A DNA stretch of 64,000 nt, from assembly GCF_021134715.1 (NCBI RefSeq), contig NC_060021.1, positions 10,448,501 through 10,512,500 on the forward strand, written 5' to 3'. The stretch comes from Daphnia pulex (Eukaryota; Arthropoda; Branchiopoda; Diplostraca; Daphniidae). How positions within the stretch are numbered: position 1 is the stretch's first letter; the number at the start of each line of letters is the position of its first letter. The notes under the pieces are model-generated. The model had not been told where the DNA came from and ran no database searches. It saw only the letters and a program-made list of their open reading frames with translations. This document shows, in pieces, positions 47,660 to 62,500 of the stretch. The position numbers were made by a program, and so were the translations under genes.

Positions 47660-50563
47660 TCCCATCAGTGACTCGATCTGACAACATCGCCTACACGCGC
47701 TGGGGCTTTAGTGACTCTGGTCTAATGTCATTAACTGCTGCATGCTGTGACTAGATGCGAGTTGCTTGGCGAATAAGCGAGTGCTGTAGCAATTGCGAGT
47801 ACGTTGCTGCGACTTATTATATACGTATAGCACGGCCCACATTCTGACTTTTATTTTGACTCCTTTGACGCCGATCTGCTGCTGCTGATCCATTTAGCTC
47901 GCGTTCAATAAGCAATGGTGTCCGGGCCTTTCTCTTTTCTTCTTCTTTCTGCTCCGAGTTGGGCCCACCAGTGGACCCAGACGACGGCAGCAATTTTATC
48001 GTGAACCTGCTGGCCTGCTGGGGAGGTTGGTGCCACCCACTTTCAGCAAGTTCGATTCCGCGTGACTTACGGTCTTTACACAACAGACGGCAGACTGGCC
48101 CGTGTGGCCCCTACAACGGCAATAGGAGGACAACAACTGGCGAATTTTTTCAAAAGGAGAACCCGAAATCGATTCCTTCGACTCTTCCAATTTCGAGTGC
48201 CGGCCGTGGACATTTGCTCCTTCGTGTAAGGAGGAAAAAACAGAAACAAAACAAAAATTTGGTGTATATAGGCGACGTTATTATGTACATGTCCGTTGAC
48301 TGGTTGGCTGTTGTCGCCCCATTATTGCCATCGTGTTTGGAACGCCGAGAGCGCCACCAAGTCACGTTCCTCCGCTTTAATATGCTTTAGCTCCACAGTC
48401 CTAATATGTAACGCATGTCCGATGGTTTAGCATGACACCTTCCGTACTACACGACACTATGACAAACTTGACTGTTACTAATACCAAATTGAGCTCAAGT
48501 TGAAAGATTTGGATTATAATGACGGAGCGAAAGAGGCGCAGCAAGTGACAGCACGCAATGATCAATACAAATAATTTCTCTGCTGATTAGTTTATAGAGT
48601 GTCTATAAGATCGTCTGTTTAGGCATCACAGTAAAATTCCTTCCTTAATGAGGAATTCCAGCATTTCCTATGAGCACATCAGATCCAGAAAAGTTATCAA
48701 GAATAAAACGAGGGGCCGTGGTCGATTTAGGCATTCAGTCCAGCACAGCAGTGTCTCCATATCGCCCGTTGAATACATACGGGACGATGTGTTATATAAC
48801 CATCTGTGCTGAATGCCTCTGTTTCTTTTCTCTTGAAATGCTTGAAATGGGTTCCTGTAAATCGTCAGGGGTTATCCGCCGCCCTGTCATCCATTTCAAT
48901 ACATTAAAGTCCTTTATTTACGATCCACCTTCTTCTTCTTTCTCGTCGACTATTCCGTTCGTCCGGCTCCTGTTTTTCTTTTCCCGGGCTGCTGGGTCGT
49001 TTGAATAAATTGGAGCAAAATTGTTGGTCCTGTTGGAACCAGCAGCAGAGGCTCATTCTCCTCCTCTATTGGCGCTAACCATAGAGTCCACTATATGCGC
49101 ATAATATCTGTCGAGGAACTTGGGTAGTCCAAGGTGCTGGACATCTGCATGGCAACCCACACAAAAGGGTGGCCGTCATTATCGTCACCGAGTTTGCCTC
49201 TCTCGTCTTCGCCTTGTGTCCCCCGTGTTGGCTAACAGTTCAAGTTCATGGGCGGGTGTAGCGGGTGTAGCGGGAGCCACGAGCGTGAGCTCTTCCACTC
49301 TCTTATTTTATTTCCGACTGTCTGCCACACTCTTTACGGGCGAGCAGAAATGGAAGGGGCGACACATCCCATCGAGTTAAGCAACGCGCTAAATGAGTGT
49401 CCGCACTTGGAAGAAAACGAGCGACAGTTACTGAAACGCAGAGAATAATAAACGAAGAATAAGAGGATGATGACAAGTTAAGCGTTGCAAATTCGGACAT
49501 GTCTTCTGCGTCCATTAAACATTCAAACAACATTTGTTATTTTAGGAGAAAGAGCGGGGGAGGGGGGACCATCAGGGCAACGACACACAACGCGACATCG
49601 TTCGATTAGCGAAAATGAGGACGGGCCTGATGGCCAAAGTATCAATCTGCATCAAATTATGGGACAAAACAGCTGGCAACTAATAGAATTATTCCTGACA
49701 AAGATATTTGATCCGAGTCATTGGAAAGCGGAAAATAGCGTGAACTTATTCTGTTCAACTTTTGATGGCAATAACGTCCTGGGAAAAGAGCTGAACTACC
49801 TCTACACTAGAAACAAACTAAAATGGAACTGACAAACAACAATCAAACAGATAGCAGTGCTGGGAGTAAATTCCAATGACATGGCGAGCAAAGTCATGAC
49901 ATGATATAGAATCGTGTCCAAGTCCAAACGGCTAGTTGGCATCGCAATTCGTGATCGTGATGATTCTGAGCTGATTATTGATTCACTGGCATTCTATAAT
50001 AAGAGGCCAAAGTTGGCAGCAGAAATTCCATTTTCATTTCTCGCATGCTCCGTTTGACTCTGTGTGGGACCCAGTTCAAACGGCAATAACTTTTGACGTA
50101 ATTTGGAAGGAACACGGATGCGCTTTTGATCTGCCATTATTTGCAATTACCATTCAGCGTTGGCAAATAGCCAAATACCTTGGCGTTGAACTACAGTACG
50201 GTATGTTGTGACGAATTGCAAGAGTTTTGGGAAGAATCTAATCCACTAATGACAGCGGACCTGAACTATTTTTAGTCTTTGTAAATGAATACGAAAATAG
50301 TTATCGAATTGAGAATGGGTGCAGCAGCGACTTCATTAATCATTGTCTTTTCTTTCCTTTCTTTATTTGCATTAGGCTAATATCCTCTTGCCTATATCCA
50401 TTCAGCCGGCGGATTTCAGATCTGGAGTCAGATTCGTCCCAGTCTATAATCAATCATCATCATCCTCTTATTGGTCTGTCGCCGCAAGACGAGGAGCTTC
50501 TACAACTGCTGCTGCAACTTTACCGCATAGACTCCCGTTTTCATCAACAATTGACTGACATCG
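47660..50563 (+). promoter_or_regulatory. 5' flank/5' UTR of Sidestep-like gene 2
   Basis: This flank is nearly identical to the flank of gene 1. The left edge of near-identity lies at 47671, where both copies read ACTCGATCTG before a small indel. Upstream of that the two units differ strongly. Because the whole flank is shared, the two genes could be expressed alike; this is an inference. Confidence 0.4.
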
Positions 50564-53500
50564 ATGATGGATCGACATGGACAAAGACCAATGATTCTTG
50601 CCCAGTTTGTCATGGCCGTCTTGGTCGCTGTTGTCGCCACCGAGGATGACGATTGTAAGTTCTTTGATAAACCCCCGTTCTCTGTCTATTGTTACGACGA
50701 TGCGATGCGCTTATCATACGAATCGTTCGGATCCGGAAGCTTTTATTCTTAGCTGAATGAGGCTCTTGATTTTTTTTTTGGCCCAAGATTCAGCTGAGAT
50801 TTTGTTTCTGGCCTACAAATTTAGAACTGGGCGCGATACAGTGCTGCTGCTTACACTGTCTTTATTCTTCATTTCTTGACGAAACTTGACTAATGAGCCG
50901 TTTCTAATAGACGGTGACGTTGGTTCCTCTAATTAGTAGCCATCGGCACTTTTTCAAGTCGTTTGCTCAGAATTTGAATACTTATATTCAGTAGACGAAG
51001 AGGAGATCTAAATCTACCCACATCATCGTCCTATCAGAAAAAAAGATTTTTGTACAAAGAACAAATGGAAAAGAAGCCGTTGAATAGAAAAGAGAGAGAT
51101 AACGATCTTCGTTACTATGGACGCCGGGCTGTGTTTTTACATTTTTGCTAAACTTCTATTCGTTGGAATAAAAGTTTCTGATGCATAGTTCTAAAACCGT
51201 ATAGTGTGTTGCATTAAGACCAGTGCTACAGCAGCATAGACCATGATGCTATGCTCCTCCACCCTTGCGTCATAATTTTTTATTGGACTAAATTTATTGT
51301 TATAAGGAATATTTTAGTTACGGGAGCATCTGTTTTAATTAGTTTTATTTATTAATTTTGCATCTCATCAGCTAATGTTTGTCACCCTCGGGATAACTGT
51401 CACCTTTTTAATTTTCTGTCAATGGAATTATTAGCTAATTAGAAATTTTCTGATCGTTTGAGCTTATCGTTAAACGTTTCTGACAAGTCCGTTCATTTCT
51501 TGTTATTTAGCCTTGATTCTGAGATGCCTAGAACATAACCTTTGAATGTCTGATGAGTTCAGCCAGCGCTATACTTTCCATTTTCTGAAACCTGATTTAT
51601 TGATTGAATAGGTGATGAGTGATGACGCATTTTTCAACATTCACTCACAACCACTCACAGCGGACATAATATGAGAAAAGAAAGTGACAACAACGGTTAC
51701 TATAGGAGCTGACGACAATGGACGCCTTTTAAACACGGCATCACGATCAATAGGGCACGTAGAGCGCGTGATGTTTTCCTTATATTTTCACTTAAGATTA
51801 TAACAGGAGACTATATAGCAAGTAAAGAAAAAAACGAGATAAATCCGGGAAATGAGTAGATGTCTGTGTTCAAGTTGGCAGGATAGAAAAGCCAGCGAAA
51901 GGCACGTACCAAGTAGCAGTATAAGTATTGTACTGTATCCTGGGTGGAACATGGAGACACTGTGCTGTAGGAAAATGTCCTGTAGGGATAACATCACTTA
52001 AACGAAAGATTTCCGCGGATTGTTGTTGAGAGATAGCAAATTATGTCAATTTCAGCGACTCCATGTTTTATTGTTTCTAAATTCTCCTTTTTGAGAAAGA
52101 ATGGAAACAGAAATAAGATCAGTCTGAAGTGAACTTGGTACGTGGTCGTCTCATTCATAACAAAAAAAGAGTCGTTAGGTAACCCGGTATCTTATTTCGT
52201 TGGTGCATGCTTCTTATCAAATCCAATTTAAGCGCTTTCCTTAACGAAAACAAGTGGGAAGTGATTTCAAGATACTTCTTGAACAAAACAAAAATTTTTA
52301 ATTTCCTTCATTAAGACTCTCTACTTCAACGGAAATGCTGCTGCTGGTCCACCGTGTTTCTCAGAACTAATGTGTAAATGTGACAAATTGGTAAACTGAT
52401 CTTTCTGAAAATTTCAGTCCTAATTCTCCTTCTATTTTTTATTGACTCTAAACTGTTGAGATATGTTTATACAATTATGCGGACGATTGTTGTTCGGATT
52501 CCATCGCCAGCGCGATTTGGTTTGCAATCAATACGTTTCCAGTAATCAAACCTCGGGGTTAGGAATTTGTACCGGATTCTTTTCATAATGACATTCCTTA
52601 TTACCAAACGATTTACCAAAAGAATATAGTTCTTCTTGATATTCTTTTATGATACATATTGCGTGGATGATGGTTCCCATAATTGTCATCCTTATTTTCA
52701 TCCCATTATTTCCCTCGAGACTACTTTCATTCTCTTCAGCTTCTTTCCTCATCACCGTCTCATTAAGCCGAATAGTTGTCTATTGATATTGAACGATGTG
52801 CGCTATCTCGTCAATCCTGTCGCGCTGTTTCTGGCTGGCCCGCTATAATACGCAGAGAGCGTACATAGTATATGTTTATGTGCGTGTGTATTACGAACAG
52901 ACATTATATCACTGATGGATGCCAGTGCTGAGACAATTTATGTCGTAAAGCGAATTGAGCTCTTGGCAACGAGAAAACAATAGTTGAAAAGAAAATCGAT
53001 AAGGCGCACATTCAAGGGTATGTTGCGCTGCAAATAAAATAAATAATAAAATAAATCATTCCAAGAAATATACAGTTGCGGTAGGGCGCATTAACGAAAG
53101 CTTTGCTTATGAATATTTGCTCGCACCGTAAGAGAAAAATATGGGACGTGAATAAGTTTGTCTTTTTTTTAGAATGCCACTGTTAAAAATGTTGGCTTTT
53201 ACATTACCTGTCTGTGAAAGATTTAGCCTGAATGCTATATTTGTTTATGGTAGTGACTGAAGTTTTTAAAATTATTCCGTCGCTATGTTCCAAATTCCTT
53301 TTTGTGGTAAAGTGGAAAGCCGGAAGACTGCTTCACAATTTCCACTCGGCCTAGAAAAGCAGATTATTATATTGTATTGCTCCATCTCACCTCGGTGCTG
53401 TGTATTTATGTCAGTCGCATCCATAAACGGAGCGGACTATACATAGTCACTATAGCTGACAACATTATCCGAATCCGAATGATCCATCTGATGATATATG

Positions 53501-56500
53501 GTGACGAGCGCAGGATGACTGCAATTACGAAATGATTTCTCCTCTACGTCAGAAGCTTCTCCAGATCATAATGATTCAGTCATTAGCGAGCTAGCGAACC
53601 TTCACAGCAGTGTATAAGCTACTAGGATGTGAATTATACATACGGTTCCGGCCATCAACCTACTGGTCGATTCGGTTTGTGATGACGCAAACATGACGAG
53701 TTCTTTATAAGGCGAGGCAAATACACTTCGTACACTGCTCGTCTATGTATACAAAGTATACTTGTACTCTGCACAAGAAGCTGAGAGACTTCATTATAAC
53801 GTGCACCTCGAATCTTGCTATACAGGATAACCATAGGCTATATATATTGGGTCATTGGTTTGGGACACCCACAGGCTCTTGGCAATCTATCGCCAAGTTT
53901 GTCCATGTACTCTTCGACTTATTGTCAATCGGTGGCGGGCAAACTTGTTTATTTGAAGTGCTTCGCCAAACTTCTCCTTTGGTAATCCGAAAGTGTGCGC
54001 GATGTTCTGCGCTCTTTCGAATTAATCAAAGGCGATTCAGCCCCAAAATCAAATCAATAGCGACAACAACACAAATCGACAAAAGACGTGCTCCAGTTAC
54101 CTTGGTGACGGCGGGCCTACTACCTATTCCTCTTGAGAATTTACTGACAATTTGGACGAATTGCTCGACCCAAACGCACCAGACGACATCGGGAGGAAAC
54201 ATGATGTCTTCTATTCAATTATTTAACACTCACGTGACGGACCTCAGACCCGTCGTTGTCCTCCTCCTAGAAAGATGAAAATTTATACATGTGTATAGGC
54301 TAGAGTAGGAGAGATGTAGCGGACGTGCGTGATGATACGACGCCCCGTCATGTCTTGTCCGAGCTCCCTGTTTGGGTGATTCTTCCATCTCTCTTGTTTT
54401 GTGACATCCAATCATATTGTGTGCTGTGTGTGTGCGCACCGCGGGATATTGTCATCCATAAAAAGGACAAGACGACGGGATGGAAAACAGAAATAACAGC
54501 GATGGTCCAGGCTGGCTGGATGTTTGGGAAAGCGGACAGCTGGTTGACTGATGGTGTTCGTCCGTTTTTCTTGTGCAGAAATACACCAGCAGGAATCGCA
54601 CGAAACCATGGGGGTGAATAAAAACGTCTACCGCATTATATAAGCCTGCCAATACATTGTACGGTGGGTGACATATTCCACAAAATGCTCCGTGTGTGGG
54701 ACACTGACGTAAAAGAAATATAACGAAAATGCTTGGCCATGCAATTTTAGTTTTTTTTTTAATTTTTCCTCTATGCACACGTTAAAGGTTTCCTTTTTTT
54801 TCATGGCTTCTGTGTCGAGTAAAATACCGGCGAACAAACGAATACAATCAAAGAAACAAAAGGGGCATTCGCAATCATAAATCATTTGTAGCAAATTTTG
54901 AAAAGGGGGGTGAAAAGGATCTGCTAGGAATTTCCCGAATTTCCGACTGCGTTTACAGAAGGGGAGAGTAGATTAAATGTAATTTTACTGACACTGAATA
55001 ATGTGAATCGTGCGTCTTTTTATGTGAATGAAGAATGACGGCCTCATCGCATAGTAATATACGTATATATGTTTTCATTTATGGGGATCACAATAGAAGT
55101 GACACATACAAACGCGCGTCGTCATGACGTCATCAAAAGGGCGACGAAGGGATGGTATCCGGTATCTGATGGAAGGGTGCTCATGCTTAATATGCTTTTT
55201 CATATCAAGGATGAAAGGAAGGCAGAAAAACACCCACGTCATCTTCTTTTTTTTTATTTCGCTCCTTTTACTACGAATTTTAACATATTCACACCCAAAA
55301 GTATTTATATTTCACATTTTGAAGAGTGATATGCCGTTATACCAGGCAATCCAACGCTTACCAAATCAAATGGAAGTCTATCAGAAAAAAAAAGATTATG
55401 CAGTTCGAAAGGAGCAATGATTGTCAATATTCAATGTGCCATATTTTTATTGATAGCAGTTAAATTGGAGAAGGTGTCGATATTGAGTGGGAGGACAGCC
55501 GAATTGCCGTGCGACATTACACCGCCAACTCTCGACTCCCTTTACCTCGTCCTGTGGTACAAAAACAACTCAGACTTTCCTATTTACAAGTAAGTCGAAA
55601 TTCTATCGCATAAATGAATTATTCTAATCTTTTTGGAATATGGCCAAAAATGAAATTAAAGTTTTAATATTAAATGTGGTACGCAAAAATTAATTTATAG
55701 GCCTATCATATTGTGCGTATAGTTGGCCATGTAATTGAGGTAATAAAACATTGATGCATATAGGTACGACGCTCGGCGTTCGCGAGAGAGCTACCGGCAG
55801 CAAGAAACTCAACGCGACAACCAGATGTTTTTGTTGCAGCAACAACAACAGCACGGCCAAGAATCATCGGCCGGCCGAATTCATTTCCAATTCGACAGTC
55901 ATCCCGCTCTTTTATTATTGAGCAATGTGGGCGATCCTGACGAGGGCGACTATCGATGCAGAGTTGACTTTGGTCGCTCACCAACGCGCAACGTTCTCGT
56001 TCAGCTCACAGTTGTCGGTAAGTAGCACATATTGCTCCATTCTTTATTGATTTCTTATTCCTGTATTCCATTTTTTGTTCTCTGTCTGCGAACTGCGATT
56101 TGCGAATACTGCGATCACTCGATCAGTCGATCACGCGTCGATATTTATTCTCCCCAATTTGTCAACACTGTTCCACCCCCCTTTTGTTTTAGTCTATTCA
56201 CTCTATTGTCTTTTCATCCCCTTCGCGCCTTTGGGCCTTATGGTCAGTTGGAAAAAAGCGACTACGTGGAAAGACCTTTTTATCTCGTTCTCTTTCTCAT
56301 AATAATTTCCCTAACTTCTTACAACATTAATTCTCGATAAGGAATCAGAAACAGGGTAGTTATTCTCGACTTTATTGATTTTTTTATTCCTGTATTCAAT
56401 TTTTGTTCTCTGTCTGTGATCACGTTTGGGACTTTGGGTTCAACGAACACTGCCATCAAAATCTCCATTATGCATAAACAAGCCATGGGCAAACACATGG

Positions 56501-59500
56501 GGGAACAAAACATGGGGGAAATAATATTTACTGACAAAAAGAGAAATCGATGGAATTCCATCGGAGCTGACAAGAGTAGAAAATTTCACATTTGAATGTG
56601 TTTCCGTCTCTTGACGACCCAATTGTGTATAATGAAAAACAATCAATGTCAACTTGATTGTTTCCCTTTGTTTCGTTATGACTCAGTGCCTCCGCAAAAA
56701 ATCCGCATCATCGAAGACAACCGACAAGTCTCGTCGGTCATTGGTCCTTACGACGAAGGAGACCAACTCTCGCTCAACTGCATCGTGACTGGAGGTAATC
56801 CAGTTGGCTCCCTAATTGGATGTTTTCGGTAATTGGCGACCTCTTATTGCTGAACTTGTGATTGTTTCGTTGAAAACAGGTCGACCACGTCCAGAGGTGA
56901 GCTGGTGGCTGAACGACAAATTAGTGGACCACACTTACATGGCCACGTCGGAGAATGTCGTCCAGAATATCCTAGTGATCCCGCAACTGGAACGACATCA
57001 TCTGCACGCCATTCTACGATGTCAAGCGTCCAACTATTTCGGTGTCCACAATAATACGCCGCCCTTTGCCGTTCAATCTTACGGGTACAAAAAGCCAAAG
57101 CCGAAACACCAACAGCATTCTCCATCGTCTCATCATTCCAGACATCCACAGCACACGATTGTGTCCAGCGTTCAACTCGATCTCAACCGTAAGTGAAAAC
57201 AGATCCATTTTCTTTTTTAATTGTACTAGATAAGCAATGAAAAATTGACTACGACGCTCTGTGTGATGCAACAGCGTGAAACCTAAAATGCTTTGCATAA
57301 AGTATCGATTTCCGCAGTGTTATAAGACATTTTGTTCCGTCCATCCTATTTTTTAAGATGACGAACAATTACTTTCGATCTATAAAAATGGAAAACGACA
57401 TTATAGTGAAGATGTTGAAAGCAACGAGAAAGATCAATAGAGAGAGCGATGGGTTAAGAGTCTGATAGCTTTCCGTCTTTCATTTTTTGACAGATCGAAA
57501 AAGTGCAAATCCATCTCTCGCTGAAAGTGAAATCAGATTGGCCGCGATTAAAGAAAGAGTGCTGCTGTATTGTTCAAAGCTTTCAGCCAGAATCTAGTCT
57601 GCTGCGCGCAGCCATGTTATCTTTAGTTTATTCTTTTAACAGGCAAACTTTCGTCTCAGCAGATTAGAACTAGAAGCCGAGAGTGGAGAGAAAGAGCAGC
57701 TGGAGATTGGAGTGTCCATTTGGGGGTCTTTGATATCATCAAACAAACTCGGATGTATAGACAATATGACTCCCGTAAAGGGCAACGAGAAAGAGAGTAG
57801 GAGATAAGTCATATTGACTCCGATAGAATCAGTGCGTTGGTCTAACCACTCTTGATGTTATTTCTGTGCCGTTGCCATCCGCAATTCGCAATTGTTAAGT
57901 CTTGTTGGGGCCGCTGCACACTCGAAGCGTAAAGGCTCAAGAGCTACAAAATGTGAAGAGAATAATCGAGGAAATTTTAAGATTTTGGGTCGATTTAGAA
58001 AAAGTCACTAGCTGCTGCTGCTGACCATAAAATGATAAGAGAGAAACGCAGTCAAAAGTTGAACATGAACGAAACGAGGATGGTCATTGGAGCCAGTCGC
58101 ATAAACGCGGGAGTAAAAATCTGGAATGCTAAAGCTAAAAATGGTGGAAGAAGTGGTCAAACTTGAGCAAATTATATGGGGAGTCGTTCCGTTGCCGGCA
58201 GAAATCCTTCATGTCCCCTTACTATCCCAAGACGGACCACAAAGGAGTATAGTGTAGACTTCGTTTGCTTTCATCTCAGGCCGAGAATAGACTGTTGACT
58301 TTTGGGTTGGGTTTATAGCTGCGATCGGTCGGACGTCAAAAGGACCAGAAACCCTCAAGTTTCGTCTTTGGCGGACTTTTTTCTAGGATGTTTTGACTTT
58401 GATGATTCGAGACACAGCAGCAAACGCGGACAGAAAGAAAATAGGGCCGTTATGTCGACTGCGATTCAGCATCATGCAGTACTATTTGAAGAATAATACT
58501 AACGTCTTTCAAAATCTCTGCGGAATTCACTTTTATTTCCTCCCCATCCCAGCGAATTAGGCAAATGTGAGAGTCTAGCGTTACACAACTTTTAGTTTTG
58601 TTTCGTAAGGCTTAGTTTTCAGAATTTTCATTGTAAGAAGTTATATTTTTTCTCGAGTGTCTATGCATGAATATTCAGTCTTCAACGAATTCAATTTTGC
58701 GGCTTTACCCAGTTCCGGTATATTATTCCCGGAAATCGCTGACCAAGATTCTGAATTTTAGAACAAAAGGAAAGGAAACTCATTATTACTCATCGCTTCT
58801 ATTCTGTACAGTTTAACCAACCCAAAATATTTACCATGTGATGTCATAGTCCATTCGAGTTCGTTTATTGATCCGTTAACGGAAAAACTGATAATTTCAG
58901 AAATATTCAAATATGCTCTCACTAACGATTTCCAATTCAACGTTTCACACTTCCAGTTCGGCCGTTATGGGTGTTGATCAACGGCGCGGAAAAGCCACTG
59001 TCGGTCGGCAAATCCTACACGTTCGAATGCATCACTGGCGGATCTCGTCCCTCCGTCAACGTTCGCTGGTATCTTCACTCCATCCAGCAGCCATCCAAGG
59101 AGCGGGTAATTTACAGACATTCCCCTAGACATCCCCAATAAATAAGACTTGTCTCATCCATACGCAACAATGCACAGCTGTATTATGGACAAAACACGAA
59201 ATGCTCCATGATTAAAGTTATCCGAGCGGCTTTTTTCGGTTGATCTTTCCCTTTCCTGGAAGTTGAATAGCATTTCTTTAACGATGGAATGTATCTGTCG
59301 GAAGATGTTTGATGTCCTGTCGCTTATAAATGACGGAAGCATTGTTTTCTAAAAAAAAACTATTAAGCGCACAAAATCATATTTCTAAAATTCCCTTATC
59401 TTTTTCTGTTTGTGGACATCTAAATGAAATGATGAAGATAACGATGGACGGTAGCAACACAACGAGCACCTTGAAGCTGATGCCTACGGCCAAGGACCAT

Positions 59501-62500
59501 GATGCTGAACTAATCTGCTTGGCCACCAATCCGGTTTTGGCCGTCAGAAACGGCAGCATTGAAAATAATGGGACCATTTCTTCCGTCGAGACCCGCCGGA
59601 AACTCATCGTACACTGTAAGGCAATTATTTCATCTTTTTTCTGTAGCCTTAGCCTAACGCAATTAATTTAAAGCTAAACTTGATCCTAACTTATCAATCG
59701 TACAATTATTTAAAGGATCGACGTTATAATTTTGCTTTTTCGCTAACGCTTCTGAGGTTTATGAATTTTATTGCCGTTAGCAGTCTCCTTAGAAGAGCAC
59801 AAGTAAGATTTTAATATGATTATAAGGTAGCAGCTTACCAACACATTCTGCAACGTATTTTGGGAAAATCGATAGATGAATAGCTTTTGCCCATATTGCC
59901 CCCCTTCCGGCACTCTTCCTGCCGAACTCGTTAGTGTTGCAGTGTTATTTCCAAATCTACTTCGTCTGCTGCTGTACAAGGAAAAATAACAACAGTAAAT
60001 TTCAAGGAAAAGCGATTCTTTAGGAAAATAAGATCTACTGTACAGATACACTATATGACGTTCATCATCTTTAAGCCCATTCTGTGTAATGTCACTGAAT
60101 TGGATCGGAAAGATGGCTGGGTAAAGCAAGGCGAATCTCCCCGAAAGGTATAATTCTCCATCAAAGTGCCTCACTCGATCTACTGCATTGCTTTACAAAA
60201 CTTTCTTAAACATCCGTTTATTTTCGCTGCTCTTTCCCCCTTATCATTTCACGCTTCTATCTGACGTATTATAGACCCAACAATTGAGAATTGGGCTCTA
60301 AAAAGTTTCTTTATTATTCCCGCTGTTCAGCCAGGCATGTGTTCCCACTCTTCTCACCTGTCATCTAAAAGTTCTAAAAGATCGTGATGGAAACAATCTC
60401 GTCAACTTTCTGGGTCCGTTATACAATTCAGCCTTTATATGATTGAAATAGAAGCGCTTTCGAAAAGATAGCTACCATAACGTCAATCGATGTGAGACTC
60501 GAGTGTGGCGGTACTATTACTACTCGCCTCACTAGATCCCGCTCTTTAACCATCGATCTCTCTTTTTCCGCTTCAGTGATATATGTAATAAAACCGAAAT
60601 GGCCGCAAGGCCAGCACAATCTCTGATGCTGATGCTACATTCTCTCTGTTTAATGCGCGTGTGATTAGCTCTCCATCCAAGCGCATCACGTACCAATAGA
60701 CTGCATGCCGTCCTCTCCTCTGCCAGCCGACGCCTTTTGCCGACGCCTTGTCTGGCGTGCACATCACACTTTAATTAGTGGAATTGATCTCCCATGACTA
60801 GAATTCGGTCGCTTCCCCTCTTCCCCTTTATAGCGTTACACATAAGCGCAATAGGGACAATTCTATTAATTCGCGGCGAAACGAGTGGCAAATGTCTAAA
60901 TGGCGATTTTGCTTGTATCCTGAGCTTCTATAACTATTCCAGGATATAGCAAATGCATTTTTATTTGGAATAACTGTCGTCGTTATACAGTAGTTGGTCG
61001 TAATACTTTTTGTATTACGATGTAGTTGCTCCGACTGCAGAACTGGAACTGGGACGCAATCTGAAACCGGACTCGATAGCTGAGGGCAACGACGTCTACT
61101 TTGATTGCCGCATTCGCTCCAATCCACCACCGCTGCGCTTCTTATGGACTCATGAGGTTACTATTTGACTATAATCAACGATATATATATTTATTTTAAA
61201 TTCTGTTTTGTCTCATTATATGGAACTTGTGGAAACGAATTCTTTAACCTTAAAAACATTATTATATTATCTCTTGATTTTGCGTTATTTTTTTTACAAA
61301 CATCGTACCAATAATTCAAAGTATCAACAATGTAAAATTAGGGACAGACCATACGAGAAAACGCAGCTGCTGGGGTTATCATTGTGGAACAAAGTTTGGT
61401 TATCCGGCGAGTCTCTCGCTCTCATTCCGGTCGCTATTCCTGCACAGCGGTCAACACCGAAGGCAGTGGAGTCAGCAACACCGTCCAACTTCGCGTCATG
61501 TGTAAGTGGCAAATTGAAAATTGCTTTTTTTTATTATTTTATTTTATTTTTTTTAAATCATGGAACATGACGATGTGTCCTTGTCCATTTATCTTTGTGC
61601 ATGTCCAGTCCAGCCGGTCTGTCGTCCAGGTCAGAAAATCTTGTACGGAGTGGCCAAACATGAAACGGTCGTCGTCCAGTGCCAAACAGACGCCATTCCA
61701 CCGGTATAATATGAAAGCTCCTTGTATCAATATGCATCTGCATTAAAATGATGAAAGTAAATGAAAATTAATTAAAATGGACAGGCCCATTCGCATCGGT
61801 GGGCGTTTAATACCTCCTTGTCAGACGTCGTCGAGTTACAGGACAATCAAATGTTTCAAACGACCAGCCCTATTGAAGTAAGTAAAACTGGACAAGTAAT
61901 GAATTCTCGCTCATGACTTGCTATGTGATTTCGAGATATTCTCGTGTCATTTGCTCTGCATCAATAGATCAGAATAATAAGACGTGAAAACACCAAATAT
62001 TAAACGAATTTCACGAACGACAGGAAGGGGCAGAGGCGGACGGGACGAGCGTCATTTCCTACTCGCCGCAATCGGATCGTGATTACGGCAGCCTCATCTG
62101 CTGGGCGCGCAACGTGATCGGCGAGCAACGGGAGCCTTGCGTCTATCGCATTTTCCTCGGAGGTGCAGCCCAAATAATTCCAGCCTGAAATAATATCAAG
62201 ATAGGGAAATAGTACATTACGTTTTGTTGTGTTGCAGTGCGCCCGGATCCACCGAGCAATTGTTCGGTGTTGAATCAAACGGCTGAGGCGGTGGAAGTTT
62301 GGTGCCGGCCGGGATTCGACGGTGGTCACCCGCAACTGTTTCAATTCGAAATCTTCGATACGCAGTCGGCCGTTCTCCTTTACAACAAATCCGGACGGTA
62401 TCCGCATTTGCGCGTCGGCAACCTCGAATCCGGAATCAAGCTCTTCATTCAAGTTTCGGCATTCAATCAACGGGGTAGGTCGCCACTTGTCCCTTTGGAG

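Noticed and set aside
53745..54278. 177-aa open frame in intron 1 of receptor copy 2
   Set aside because: There is no recognisable domain, no good start context, and the composition resembles translated intron.
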